DNA from: Ekhidna sp964289745
GTDB lineage: Bacteria; Bacteroidota; Bacteroidia; Cytophagales; Cyclobacteriaceae
NCBI GenBank assembly: GCA_964289745.1
Contig: CAXYMM010000001.1
Span: forward strand, 1,488,001-1,552,000
DNA: 64,000 nt
Direction: 5' to 3'
Shown here: in pieces, positions 37,207 through 46,737 of the stretch
Position numbering within the stretch: position 1 is the stretch's first letter
Layout: each line of letters opens with the position of its first letter
Translations under genes and position numbers: made by a program
The notes under the pieces: generated by a model
The model's database searches: none
The model's input: the letters and a program-made list of their open reading frames with translations, nothing else
Told to the model about the DNA's origin: nothing

Positions 37207-37805
37207 AGTAGCGTAATCACGACGATAACGCCAAAACAAAACCCCAGTATAGCCCCCGACCAGACTTGTTTAGGCGTATGATACCCTAGCGCCAGTCTGC
37301 TGGAAGAGGTTAGCCCGGCACAGATCAACACACTGAATAATGGGGTATTTGAATCGATGGGAAATAGGATAAAGATTCCTGTTAGGTAACCCACAGCACT
37401 CCATATGGCTGCTGCGTGTATGCTTATCTTAAATTTAATTGTGATGAGCGTAAGAAGTAGAATAAAGCAAGTGACGCTAATAAGGATGAGGTTAAACAAG
37501 AAACCCATTTCTAGCTTAACACAGAAAAGGAAACTTGCAAGCAGGTAATAAATAAAAATGAAAATAAAAGGTGTAATACGCTCACCTTTATGGGTTAATT
37601 CGAAATCAGAGATATAGTTGAATTTTTTAAGAATATAAATACTAAGGGCAGGTAGAAGACCTGTCGTTAAAAAGACCAAAAAGGTAAAATGCAGATAGAC
37701 ATGCGGACGAATGGTGGGAATCAGTTCGGGTGCAGTGATTAAGACCAACCCCGTTAGATGCGTAGCAATGAGCAGTGGGTGGAATGCTACTGAAAAAAAT
37801 TTCAT
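37203..37805 (-). CDS. PAP2-like membrane protein
   Basis: The 200-aa protein has about six membrane helices. The C-terminal half has KISIHAAAIWSAVGYLTGI and SRLALGYHTPKQVWSGAILG, which correspond to the second and third motifs of PAP2 phosphatases (xxSGHxx and SRxxxxxHxxxDVxxG). The first motif KxxxxxxRP is replaced by KGERITPF (residues 72-79). PAP2 enzymes remove phosphate from lipids such as undecaprenyl diphosphate. With His present in IHAA but the canonical SGH altered, activity is uncertain. The stop of rpoN lies 8 bases upstream, so the two are co-transcribed. Confidence 0.7.
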   Translation of the reverse strand: MKFFSVAFHPLLIATHLTGLVLITAPELIPTIRPHVYLHFTFLVFLTTGLLPALSIYILKKFNYISDFELTHKGERITPFIFIFIYYLLASFLFCVKLEMGFLFNLILISVTCFILLLTLITIKFKISIHAAAIWSAVGYLTGIFILFPIDSNTPLFSVLICAGLTSSSRLALGYHTPKQVWSGAILGFCFGVIVVITLL

Positions 37806-37813
37806 CAGGCGAT

Positions 37814-39256
37814 TTAAATTTCCTTTCTTAACCTGGCGACAGGAATTTCCAATTGCTCCCGATACTTAGCCACCGTCCTTCTAGCGATACTATATCCCAA
37901 AGCTTTAAGTGCTTTTTCTAACTTTTCATCGGACAGCGGCTTAGATTTATCTTCTTCCTGAATCAGCCCTTTGAGCTTACTCTTTACCTCACGGCTACTC
38001 ACATCTTCACCAGACTCCGTTGCGATGCCTTCAGAAAAGAAAAACTTTAACGGGAATACACCAAACTCCGTCTGAACATGCTTACTGCTTGCTACTCGCG
38101 ATACAGTAGAAATATCCATATCGATTTTTTCGGCAATATCTTTCAGGATCATAGGCTTGAGTTTGGCTTCATCCCCTTCAAGGAAATAATCATACTGAAA
38201 ATCTACTATGGCTTGTATGGTATTAAGGAGCGTTTGTTGTCGCTGCCTGATTGCATCAATAAACCACTTAGCCGAATCTAACTTTTGTTTGATAAACGAT
38301 ACAGTCTCCGATAGTTTTTTATCATTTTTGTCACTTTTATCATATGCATCTAACATATCCGCATAGGAGCGACTCACTCTTAATTGAGGAGCATTTCGTG
38401 CATTTAGGGAGATTTTCAAATCTCTACCTGTATTAGTTAGTATAAAATCAGGGATAATGTAGTGTACTGATTTTATAACCTCATCGCTGGTACCTCCTGG
38501 TTTTGGGTTCAATTTGGTGATCAGAAAGATTGCTTCTCTCAGCTTATCCTCATGGTCTATACTCAGCTTCTTCGCTATTTTATCGTAGTGCTTTTTAGAG
38601 AATTCGTTAAAGCAAGAATCAATGATTCTTTTTGAAAGTTGTACCTTACTATTTTCTTCAGCTTTCCGATCAAGTTGAAGAGAAAGACATTCTTGTAAGT
38701 TTCGGGCACCAATTCCGGCAGGATCAAAACGCTGAATTTTAAAAAGGATATTCTCCAGTTCTTCCTCGTCTGTCTCGATTCCTTGAGAAAAAGCCAAGTC
38801 ATTCACGATAGCCTCTAGATCTCTTCTGATGTACCCGTCGGTATCAATGCTTCCGATAAGCTGCCGACCCAATACTTCCTCCCGCCCATCGAGCTTCAGA
38901 TAGCCTAATTGAGAGATCAAGTATTCGTATAAGGTTTTACCCATAGGCAGCAAGCTTTCTCTCTCCTCCTCGTCTGGATTGCGACCATCTCCTTGCATTT
39001 TGTACCCCGCATAATCATCTTGCAAGTATTCCTCTATGCCTTCTGATTCAGTTTTTTCAAATTTTTCTTCGTTTTCGTCAGCGGAGTCCTCTGTTTCTTT
39101 TTCTTCCTTTCCTTCTTCTAATGCTGGGTTTACCTCAAGTTCTTCCTCTATTCTTGCCTCTAACTCGGCAGTCGGAACTTGTAGCAGTTTGATAAACTGG
39201 ATTTGCTGCGGCGACAGTTTTTGTTGAAGCGATTGGGTGATAGAAAGTTTTTGCAT
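37814..39256 (-). CDS. rpoN: RNA polymerase sigma-54 factor
   Basis: RpoN directs RNA polymerase to -24/-12 promoters with enhancer-binding activators. The N-terminal Q-rich region I is clear (LSITQSLQQKLSPQQIQFIK, LEARIEEELEVNPALEEG). It is followed by a very acidic region II, the core-binding domain (FDPAGIGARNLQECLSLQL), the HTH (DIAEKIDMDISTVSRVASSK, GVFPLKFFFSEG) and the exact RpoN box ARRTVAKYRE near the C-terminus. The length of 480 aa is normal. It is transcribed divergently from asnS, with about 115 bases between the starts. I saw no activator gene in the window. Confidence 0.97.
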   Translation of the reverse strand: MQKLSITQSLQQKLSPQQIQFIKLLQVPTAELEARIEEELEVNPALEEGKEEKETEDSADENEEKFEKTESEGIEEYLQDDYAGYKMQGDGRNPDEEERESLLPMGKTLYEYLISQLGYLKLDGREEVLGRQLIGSIDTDGYIRRDLEAIVNDLAFSQGIETDEEELENILFKIQRFDPAGIGARNLQECLSLQLDRKAEENSKVQLSKRIIDSCFNEFSKKHYDKIAKKLSIDHEDKLREAIFLITKLNPKPGGTSDEVIKSVHYIIPDFILTNTGRDLKISLNARNAPQLRVSRSYADMLDAYDKSDKNDKKLSETVSFIKQKLDSAKWFIDAIRQRQQTLLNTIQAIVDFQYDYFLEGDEAKLKPMILKDIAEKIDMDISTVSRVASSKHVQTEFGVFPLKFFFSEGIATESGEDVSSREVKSKLKGLIQEEDKSKPLSDEKLEKALKALGYSIARRTVAKYREQLEIPVARLRKEI

Positions 39257-39341
39257 GGTGATAAGCTAATCTTAAAAATCCTTTTATCTAATGATCAAAA
39301 GTATAGCGACCCTCTAAGTGAATCAAAATTATCACATTTGT

Positions 39342-39349
39342 TAATTTTG
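39342..39349 (+). promoter_or_regulatory. -7 promoter element of asnS
   Basis: TAATTTTG, an exact TAnnTTTG match, lies 21 bases before the GTG chosen as the asnS start. No clear TTTG is found at -33. It argues against the longer upstream reading frame being translated. Confidence 0.45.
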
Positions 39350-39370
39350 GAGCGCAATTATTTAACAACA

Positions 39371-40822
39371 GTGGATAAAGTTAAAAGAACAAAAATCAAA
39401 CAAATTTTAGCAGAAGGAAAGATAAATACTGAAATTTTAGCGAAAGGGTGGGTACGAACAAAACGAGCGAGTAAGAATGTGGCTTTTGTAGGATTGAATG
39501 ATGGTTCTACCCTTCATAACTTACAACTGGTTTTTGATCTGGAGAAAACACAGGAAGAAGTACTTAAAAGCATAGCTACTGGGGCTAGTTTATCCGTTTT
39601 GGGTATATTGAGCGAGTCTCAAGGAGCAGGACAATCTGTAGAATTGATCGTAAAGGGAGTAGAAGTTTTAGGAAAGACTGACCCTGATGAGTACCCACTT
39701 CAACCCAAGCGACATTCCATGGAGTTCTTAAGGGAGATCGCACACCTGAGACCGCGCACCAATACATTTGGAGCGATCTTGAGGGTGCGTCATCAAATGG
39801 CGTATGCTTTGCATTCTTTTTTTCACAACAAAGGTTTTTTCTACCTCAACTCGCCTATTCTTACGTCCTCGGATGCAGAGGGAGCAGGAGAAACTTTTAA
39901 AGTGACGACACTCGATTTGAACAATGTCCCAAAAGATGAAAAAGGCAAGGTGGATTTTAAACAAGATTTTTTTGAGAAAGAAACAAACCTAACCGTTTCA
40001 GGGCAGCTAGAAGGTGAACTTGCAGCATTGGCCATTGGTGAGATATATACCTTCGGGCCAACATTTCGCGCAGAGAATAGCAATACCACCCGACACCTAG
40101 CAGAGTTTTGGATGGTAGAGCCTGAGATGGCTTTTTACGACCTACATGACAGTATGGATCTGGCAGAAGAAATGTTAAAGTATACGGTAAAGTGTACTTT
40201 AGATCATTGTGCAGATGACTTGGCTTTTCTTGATAAACGGCTTCAAGACGAGGAGAAAACGAAACCTCAAAACGAAAGAAGTGAAATGACTTTGCTAGAG
40301 CGACTTCGGTTTGTGGAGGGTAATGATTTCGAAAGACTTTCATATACAGATGCAATAGCGATTTTGAGACGCTCGAAACCGAACCAAAAGAAAAAATTTC
40401 AATACCCAATTGAAGATTGGGGAACCGATTTGCAGTCGGAGCATGAACGGTTTTTGGTAGAGAAACATTTTAAGAAACCCGTAATACTCTTCAACTACCC
40501 AAAAAACATAAAGGCTTTTTATATGCGACAAAATGACGATAATAAGACCGTGGCAGCGATGGATGTGCTATTCCCCGGAATTGGAGAGATTGTAGGGGGT
40601 TCGCAAAGAGAAGAACGCCTCGACAAGTTGGAAACCAGAATGAATGAAATGAACATCCCGTCCAAGGAACTAAGTTGGTACCTAGACACTAGGAGGTTTG
40701 GTACTGTGCCTCACGCTGGTTTCGGACTCGGGTTTGAACGCATGGTTCTGTTCATAACGGGCATGGGCAATATTAGAGATGTAATACCTTTTCCTCGGAC
40801 ACCTGGAAATTGTGAATTTTGA
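39371..40822 (+). CDS. asnS: Asparaginyl-tRNA synthetase
   Basis: AsnRS charges tRNA-Asn. The open frame extends upstream to 39203 inside rpoN, but that part has no synthetase similarity and runs across a promoter element. The GTG at 39371 (VDKVKRTKIKQIL) gives a 483-aa protein that begins with the OB-fold anticodon-binding domain (GWVRTKRASKNVAFVGLNDG). Class II motifs follow: RPRTNTFGAILRVRHQ and FHNKGFFYLNSPILTSSDAE (motif 1), FGPTFRAENSNTTRHLAEFW (motif 2) and GFGLGFERMVLFITG (motif 3), ending FPRTPGNCEF. These are typical for AsnRS rather than AspRS. Confidence 0.95.
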   Translation: MDKVKRTKIKQILAEGKINTEILAKGWVRTKRASKNVAFVGLNDGSTLHNLQLVFDLEKTQEEVLKSIATGASLSVLGILSESQGAGQSVELIVKGVEVLGKTDPDEYPLQPKRHSMEFLREIAHLRPRTNTFGAILRVRHQMAYALHSFFHNKGFFYLNSPILTSSDAEGAGETFKVTTLDLNNVPKDEKGKVDFKQDFFEKETNLTVSGQLEGELAALAIGEIYTFGPTFRAENSNTTRHLAEFWMVEPEMAFYDLHDSMDLAEEMLKYTVKCTLDHCADDLAFLDKRLQDEEKTKPQNERSEMTLLERLRFVEGNDFERLSYTDAIAILRRSKPNQKKKFQYPIEDWGTDLQSEHERFLVEKHFKKPVILFNYPKNIKAFYMRQNDDNKTVAAMDVLFPGIGEIVGGSQREERLDKLETRMNEMNIPSKELSWYLDTRRFGTVPHAGFGLGFERMVLFITGMGNIRDVIPFPRTPGNCEF

Positions 40823-40881
40823 TTTAAACAATTTCTCCGTTCTTTTGTATATTTAGAATTGACATTTAAGTAAAGTTTAGT

Positions 40882-41700
40882 TTGGAAGATTTATTCGCTG
40901 TTCTTGAAAATTTAGGTTCGGTAGCAAAGCTTGCTTGGGTTTTTATTTGTCTCACTTTTTTTTGGATACTGGAAGCGGCCATTCCACTTTTTGTGTTCAA
41001 GTACGATAAAATCAAGCACGTCGGCTTCAATATGCTATTTTTTACCATGATGATCCTCATAAATGTGGCGTTTGGTTTCAGTATCATAGCGGTATATCCA
41101 TTATTAGAAAAATACAATATTGGAATTTTTAATTGGATAGCCATTCCGTTTTGGGTGGCATTCCCGCTTGCTATTATGGCTTTCGACCTCATTACTCAAT
41201 ACACAGCTCACTATCTCTTGCACAAAGTGAAATGGATGTGGAAATTGCACTTAGTACATCATAGCGATACGCATGTCGATGCCACTACGGGTACCAGACA
41301 ACATCCAATTGAATATATTTTAAGAGAGTCGTTGGCGGTATTCACCATTGTATTGTTCGGAATCCCGGTAGCATGGTATTTATTTTATCGACTGATAACG
41401 GTATTTTTCACCTACTGGACTCATTCCAATGTGAGGCTACCTAAATGGCTAGATAAAGCACTGAGCTATGTCATCATTACCCCTCTTACGCACAAATTTC
41501 ATCACCATTTCGAGCGCCCTTGGACAGATTCTAATTTTGGAAATGTACTTTCTATCTGGGATTTGTTGTTCGGTACGTTTGTGTATGGCGACCCTGATAA
41601 AATCAGGTATGGCGTGGACGTGGTAGACAATTCTAGAGATAATGATATAAAATACCAGCTGGGTTTTCCTCTAAATAAGGATATCAAAACAGATTACTAA
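40882..41700 (+). CDS. Sterol desaturase / fatty-acid hydroxylase superfamily protein
   Basis: The 272-aa integral membrane protein has several helices and the histidine boxes of the di-iron hydroxylase family: TAHYLLHKVKWMW, LHLVHHSDTHVD and HKFHHHFERPW. These enzymes hydroxylate or desaturate lipids at the membrane. The substrate is unknown; in Bacteroidota candidates include ornithine lipids, sphingolipids and carotenoids. The likely start is a TTG at 40882 because no ATG or GTG lies upstream in frame and the first residues already form the N-terminal helix region. It follows asnS by 59 bases. Confidence 0.85.
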   Translation: MEDLFAVLENLGSVAKLAWVFICLTFFWILEAAIPLFVFKYDKIKHVGFNMLFFTMMILINVAFGFSIIAVYPLLEKYNIGIFNWIAIPFWVAFPLAIMAFDLITQYTAHYLLHKVKWMWKLHLVHHSDTHVDATTGTRQHPIEYILRESLAVFTIVLFGIPVAWYLFYRLITVFFTYWTHSNVRLPKWLDKALSYVIITPLTHKFHHHFERPWTDSNFGNVLSIWDLLFGTFVYGDPDKIRYGVDVVDNSRDNDIKYQLGFPLNKDIKTDY

Positions 41701-42066
41701 AGGTAAAATCATTGATAACGTTTAAGAACGACTAGATGAACAGATGAACTCATAAAGTTGGTTAATAACTTAAGCAATTCATGCTTTTTCTAAATTTGAT
41801 TGCAGTGATGGTCAAATTATGAGGGACAAACTCTAGTCCCGATATTACAAGCGGTGGTGATTATATACAGAGTGGAGTTTCGATACGCATTTCAGCATCA
41901 ATAGACTTCATACTTCATATAAATACTGATGATTAAAATGAGCAGACAATTAGTTATCCATTAAAAGAATGTAATTCTTTGAAATTAACGAGAATTTTTT
42001 AAGGAAGCGCGACAGAGTTGTCTCAGATATGAGTTTTGCTGAATTGCCAAATCATGGATATGCAAG
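41701..42066. other. Gene-free spacer
   Basis: About 365 AT-rich bases after the desaturase-like gene show no open frame or hairpin that I can support. It ends at the tRNA gene. Confidence 0.5.
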
Positions 42067-42138
42067 TAGCCCCGGCAGGAATCGAACCTGCATCTAAAGT
42101 TTAGGAAACTTCTATTCTATCCATTGAACTACGGGGCC
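42067..42138 (-). tRNA. tRNA-Arg (anticodon CCT)
   Basis: The minus-strand cloverleaf has acceptor GGCCCCG/CGGGGCT (first pair G-T), D-arm GTTC/GAAT, anticodon stem GAAGT/ACTTT with loop TTCCTAA (anticodon CCT) and T-arm GCAGG-TTCGATT-CCTGC. CCA is not encoded. It reads AGG arginine codons. Confidence 0.94.
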
Positions 42139-42331
42139 TAGCAAATAATCGAATTAATAGTATTATTTCAAAGCGATTATTTGGAAGCCATGTAAAGGTA
42201 GAAAAAACCAAAATTGGAGTCAATCAAATTTTGTTCATTCCATTTTTTGTGAAATTCTTAAGTTGTAAACTGATCAGCTCAAAAAATAGGACAGCAAGAC
42301 TAGTCCTAAATTGACAAATTAAATTTACTGA

Positions 42332-42780
42332 TATGACTCAAAAAGTACACTCCCAAATTCATGAACAAAGTAGTGTTAGGAACACTTAAAGAACGCTCAT
42401 CTGTTGCCGAGTTGGCTCAAGAGAATGAGTTATCCGCTCAACAAATCTATAGGTGGCAAAGGGAGTTTTTGCTTAAAGATAAGGGTGTTTTCGAATCCAC
42501 AGGCAAAACCAAAAGGAAAGCCCCGCATAGAAAACAATTACTATTGCAGCGCTTAAAACAAAACAAATTCTGTCCAAACGATGGGGGAAGATTAGCTGCC
42601 AAGCATAAAATCATATCTAAAAAGAGCGATCCAGCTGTAAGAAGAATATCTTGATGAAAAGTGGAAGGGTGTGAACGAGAAAATGTTCAACCCGTTCCAT
42701 CAAGAAATCTTCGCCTTCATGGCATTAAGCATCACGTTTACTTAAACCCCACAAAATGGAGCCTAGACTATGATGCAATT
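42332..42780 (+). mobile_element. Transposase OrfA-type remnant
   Basis: The plus-strand frame 42361-42654 encodes a helix-turn-helix transposase start (ERSSVAELAQENELSAQQIY, RWQREFLLKDKGVF), typical of the first ORF of IS3-like elements. The true N-terminus begins one frame over at the ATG at 42332 (MTQKVHSQIHEQ), so a frameshift separates them. The following DNA to 42780 carries short frames (DEKWKGVNEKMFNPFHQEIF) that I cannot assign. No OrfB or terminal repeats were found. Confidence 0.6.
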
Positions 42781-42782
42781 TT

Positions 42783-44520
42783 TTACTTACATGCTTCGGT
42801 TTGAAAAACAGATGCCTTAGAAAATACCCATCCAGTTGGAAAAGGTGAAGGTATCTTATCCACTTGCACACAGGTTAGGTTAGGGTTTATAGTCAAAACT
42901 AGTTCAGTCAGCTTATCGTTATGGCCATTCGCCAAATTAACCTTTGTTAATTGATTATCTTCTAAATTAAGCTCAGTAAGTGCGGTGTTGTTTGAAACAT
43001 CGATGGCTGTTAATTGATTAACTTCTAAATTGAGCAGAGTAAGCGCAGTGTTTTGAGAAACATCAATGACTGTTAATTGGTTTCCATCTAAACGAAGATT
43101 AGTAAGCTTTGTATTTTTAGAAACATCGATGGTCGTTAATTGGTTAGAATATAAATCAAGCCCAGTAAGTGCGGTGTTTTTAGAAACATTGATGGCTGTT
43201 AATTGATTTTCGTTTACATTAAGTACAGTAAGCTTTGTGTTGTTCGAAACATCGATGGTCGTTAACTGGTTGGTTCCTAATCTAAGCCCAGTAAGTGCGG
43301 TGTTTTGAGAAACATCGATGGCTGTTAATTTGTTTCCAGCTAAATTAAGTTCAGTAAGTGCCGTGTTTTGAGAAACATCGATGGCTGTTAATTGATTGTC
43401 GCTTAAATTAAGCTCAGTGAGTGCCGTGTTTTTAGAAACATCTATCGCTGTTAATTGGTTATTAGGTAAATTAAGCTGAGTAAGTGCGGTGTTTTTAGAA
43501 ACATCAATGGTTGTTAAGCTACTAATTGTAATATCAAGCTTACTAAGATTTGTAAAATATTCGAGTCCAGTAAGGTCTTTAAAGCCAAATCCACTAATTT
43601 CTCCCGTAAATGCTTGGGCTTCCAATAGGGAAATTTCCCCGTCTCCATTAGTGTCGCGGTCTTTCGAACGGATTAATATCGCTTTAAAGCTAGCACCTGG
43701 GATCTCAATTAATTTATCTACTAAAACGGTAAACGCTGCCGTGGTCGTTACTCCGCCTACGGTCCCCTGTATCTCGCCCGTAAGCTCCTTATTCGTGTCG
43801 TAATCAAAGGCACTTGCATCGGCTATCACCATTTTATTTCCCTCCAAAGCAACGGCACCTGCCAGGCTTTGGCTCGTAATCGAATAAACGGGCGTTTCAT
43901 CGCTATTGGCTACGGTCGCCACTATCTCCCCGATGAGCGTGCCTTTGGGGCTGTTTTCCAAAATAACTAATTGGGACAAATCCGCTATTGCGATGGTAAT
44001 GGCATCCTCAATGGTTACCGTTGCGGTTTTATCCGCCGAGCCGCCTGCATTCGTAGCGGTCAGCTTTACCGTATAGGTACTGTCTTTCGTGTAGGTATGG
44101 GTGGGGTTTTCTTCCGTGGCTTTGTTTCCATCGCCAAAGTCCCACGCATAGCTGGTGGCGTTTTTAGAAGCGTTTTTAAAGGTTACCGCCCCTGCTGTGC
44201 CTTGGGTAAAAGTAAAGTCGGCCACTACTTGGGTGTCGACTGTTTCATCCTTCTTGCAACCCCATAAGAAGGTGACTGCGCAGAGGGTGGCGAGTAGAAA
44301 GGTTTTCGGTTTAAAATTCAAAGATTTGATTTGATTTGATTTGATTTGATTTGATTTGATTTGATTTGATTTGATTTGATTTGATTTGATTTGATTTGAT
44401 TTGATTTGATTTGATTTGATTTGATTTGATTTGATTTGATTTGATTTGATTTGATTTGATTTGATTATTCATAAACTCAAAATTTTTCATCTCGCTTTTG
44501 GATTCTTTAAAATTACTCAT
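42783..44520 (-). CDS. Phase-variable PKD/LRR surface lipoprotein, copy 2 (OFF register from ATG)
   Basis: The ATG at 44520 (MSNFKESKSEMKNFEFMNNQ) reads through (TCAAA)28 and, with this count, stops at 44311-44313. With one more unit the frame continues as a 580-aa protein. The lipoprotein frame carries KTFLLATLCAVTFLWGCKKD (lipobox LWGC), PKD (about residues 32-106 counted from 44321), a cadherin-like segment (about 120-200), a canonical EF-hand loop DTNGDGEISLLE (223-234), nine 21-residue leucine-rich repeats (269-457) and a Cys-containing cap (NPNLTCVQV, final EACK). A TTG at 44321 lies after the tract in the right frame and could give basal, repeat-independent expression; copy 1 has no such start. 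KKDE after the lipid Cys looks like an export signal for surface lipoproteins. The tract position and promoter are shared with copy 1. Confidence 0.8.
42951..43517 (-). repeat. Nine tandem 63-bp leucine-rich repeat units, copy 2
   Basis: The units encode LTxIDVSxNTALTxLxLxxNQ, 21 residues each, without gaps, for exactly 567 bases. The consensus is closer to uniform than in copy 1, which suggests recent expansion or homogenisation. Confidence 0.9.
44325..44464 (-). repeat. Pentanucleotide tract (TCAAA)28 in the leader of copy 2
   Basis: There are 28 perfect TCAAA units on the minus strand (TTTGA on the plus strand), preceded by ATGAATAA and followed by TCTTTGAATTTT. From that ATG, 8 + 140 + 3 = 151 bases, remainder 1. 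With n = 29 the reading enters the lipoprotein frame, with n = 28 it meets TAA after IFEF, and with n = 27 it meets TGA. Confidence 0.95.
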
Positions 44521-44547
44521 CTTATTTTTATTTTTAGGTTTAGAACA

Positions 44548-44579
44548 CAAGAATAAAGGTATTGGATCGTATTTGCAAA
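44548..44579 (-). promoter_or_regulatory. Promoter of phase-variable lipoprotein copy 2
   Basis: On the minus strand TTTG (44579-44576), 20 bases, then TATTCTTG (44555-44548), 27 bases before the ATG. The spacer CAAATACGATCCAATACC is identical to copy 1, as is the palindrome ATTTGCAAAT (44571-44580). Confidence 0.7.
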
Positions 44580-44911
44580 TAAATTTAATAAAAAAAGATT
44601 TTTTTTTAAGTAGGCTTGAAAACGCTAAATTATTTTCCTACAAGGTGCATGGGCTTGATGGATACGCATAGGTTTTTGAGGCCTTCCTTTATTGATTATC
44701 CAGCTATTGCAAAGCTTTTTCTGCATAAAAATGACCACTGAACGCCACGTATTTTTTTCGCATTGGGTTGGGAAAATATTAAATTATAAAATCTGCCTAT
44801 CTTCAACGTTTTGATTGGGGATACATGAATGCCTCAAAAGAGGGGTACTAGCATAGATGCCAATATTATGGTATGATAATATTGGTAGAAAATGGTTTCA
44901 ATTATCAAAAA
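44580..44911. other. Gene-free spacer
   Basis: About 330 AT-rich bases lie between the copy 2 promoter and the end of the amidohydrolase gene. I see no gene; poly-A/T runs flank the promoter. Confidence 0.5.
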
Positions 44912-46549
44912 TCAATTCCAATTAGGATAGCCAGGTTGTTTAAGTTCAATTCCTTGTTTGGCTTCTTTCACCATTTCTCGCACGTCTTTCAATAGCTGCT
45001 TTGCATCGTAAAGCACGCCACCTTTTATCGTGTACTTCACTCCGCCTGCTCGAATGACTTTATTGTCTTCAGTGAGTTTAATGGCACCCGTGCCGTACAG
45101 TACTTTTAGGTTTTGAAGTGGATTTTCATCCACAATGACTAAATCTGCAAGCTTACCGGGTTCTATCGTCCCAATTTGATCATCCATATTGAGGGCTTGC
45201 GCACCCATTAAAGTAGCGGATCGGATTACTTCCAATGGGTGAAATCCGGCTTCTCTAAGTAGCTCCAACTCTCGGATATAGGCAAACCCATAAAGCTGAA
45301 AGATAAACCCTGAATCCGATCCAGTCGTTACCCGCCCACCTCTGTTTTTATATTCATTTACGAAGGTCATCCAAAGTTTATAGTTTTCTTTCCAAGCGGT
45401 TTCTTCCTCTGTACCCCAAAAGTGCCAGTAAGATCCATGAGATATTTTACTTGGTTGGTAGAAAGACCAGAGAGACGGAAGGGTATAGTCCTTGTGCCAA
45501 TCGGCTGTTCTTGCGCGCATTAAATCACGACTCGCTTCGTAAATATTGAGGGTTGGATCTAGAGTAAAGTCCAGTTCAAGCAACCGTTCCATCACCTCAT
45601 TCCATTTTTTGGAATAAGGCTCAGCTGCTTGTTTCCAGAGTCTACCAGCCTCGCCAAATCGGTGCTGTTCGTTCTGATAGTTATAGTCCAATGGATAGTC
45701 TTGCACTACGCGATCATCAAACAGTGCCTCAGGCAACCCGTACCAGTGTTCCATTGTAGTAAGCCCTGCTTCGGCGGAATTCAATACGTTCCACCAACCT
45801 ACATTTAGCTGTGCATGATGGCATGCCGAGCCAAGACCTAGTTTTTCATTTTCTTCTAATGCGGCCTGCATTACTTCTGGTGACGCACCAAAAAACTTAA
45901 TTCCGTCTCCGCCTCTTCTATAATTGGCTCGTACCCATGCTTTTGCCTGCTCTGCATTGGTGATAGAGCCAGATGGTTTTTCGTTCCCAAATCCTTTTGG
46001 TAGCGCGCGGACAGCTTCTACCTCTTCTAAGTTTTGTCCAAAGCCCGTATAGGCCACAATTCTTGGAGCGGCAATTTCATGGTTCTGACTTCTTTTTTTG
46101 TGTTGAAGCACCCAATCTAACCCGTTGAATGAGCCAGGTTCTCGGATCGTTGTAACCCCATGAGCGAGCCACAATTTGAATACATATTCAGCAGGAGTAC
46201 CCTGGCTTTTCCCTCCTATGTGCCCGTGCATGTCTACAAAGCCGGGGAGAACATACATGCCTTCGGCATCTATCTCAATGCCATTTTTGTCTATTTTAGG
46301 CCGATTTTCCGGATCGATTGCCACACCAGGATATCCCACCGTCTTGATCTCAGTAATCTTGTTCTTTTCAATAACGATATCTACCGGACCGATGGGTGGC
46401 GCACCATTTCCGTTGATTAAGATGGCTCCTCTGATAATCATTTTTTCGTACGAACCGACTCCTCTTGTTCTCGATGGTGCTGGTTTTAGCTGAGCGAAGC
46501 ACTGAAATGTTAGAAAAAATAATAAGATTAAGAAGTAAAGGTTTTTCAT
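44912..46549 (-). CDS. Secreted amidohydrolase-family protein
   Basis: The 545-aa protein has a signal peptide (LYFLILLFFLTFQCFAQ, cleavage after FA). A metal-dependent amidohydrolase fold of the imidazolonepropionase/prolidase-like type follows: IIRGAILINGNGAPPIGPVD, YVLPGFVDMHGHIGG (HxH), GVTTIREPGSFNG, GLGSACHHAQLNVG, LTTMEHWYG, VTTGSDSGFIF (metal Asp) and IEPGKLADLVIVDENPLQNL. It probably hydrolyses cyclic amides or peptides in the periplasm; the substrate is unknown. It reads toward the lipoprotein promoter and is not linked to a recognisable operon. Confidence 0.88.
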   Translation of the reverse strand: MKNLYFLILLFFLTFQCFAQLKPAPSRTRGVGSYEKMIIRGAILINGNGAPPIGPVDIVIEKNKITEIKTVGYPGVAIDPENRPKIDKNGIEIDAEGMYVLPGFVDMHGHIGGKSQGTPAEYVFKLWLAHGVTTIREPGSFNGLDWVLQHKKRSQNHEIAAPRIVAYTGFGQNLEEVEAVRALPKGFGNEKPSGSITNAEQAKAWVRANYRRGGDGIKFFGASPEVMQAALEENEKLGLGSACHHAQLNVGWWNVLNSAEAGLTTMEHWYGLPEALFDDRVVQDYPLDYNYQNEQHRFGEAGRLWKQAAEPYSKKWNEVMERLLELDFTLDPTLNIYEASRDLMRARTADWHKDYTLPSLWSFYQPSKISHGSYWHFWGTEEETAWKENYKLWMTFVNEYKNRGGRVTTGSDSGFIFQLYGFAYIRELELLREAGFHPLEVIRSATLMGAQALNMDDQIGTIEPGKLADLVIVDENPLQNLKVLYGTGAIKLTEDNKVIRAGGVKYTIKGGVLYDAKQLLKDVREMVKEAKQGIELKQPGYPNWN

Positions 46550-46737
46550 ATCATGCTTATATTCATCAGATTTGACAATCTCATCTTTTCCTAATTGATT
46601 TTAAGAGCAAATGTTAAGAACGAAGTAAAATAGTAAATTAGTAAGAAAAGGTCGACACTATTTACACTATTTTTAAGTATCAAAGTATTTTCTTTGCATT
46701 ACTTCCTATGTTAGTCAATATTTCAAAATAGAAACTT

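Noticed and set aside
39203..39370. Upstream extension of asnS
   Set aside because: It overlaps the rpoN start, has no synthetase similarity, and a TAATTTTG promoter box lies between it and the GTG start.
34378..44520. Diversity-generating retroelement acting on the LRR genes
   Set aside because: No reverse transcriptase, template repeat or adenine-biased variable region is present; the variation signal is microsatellite-based.
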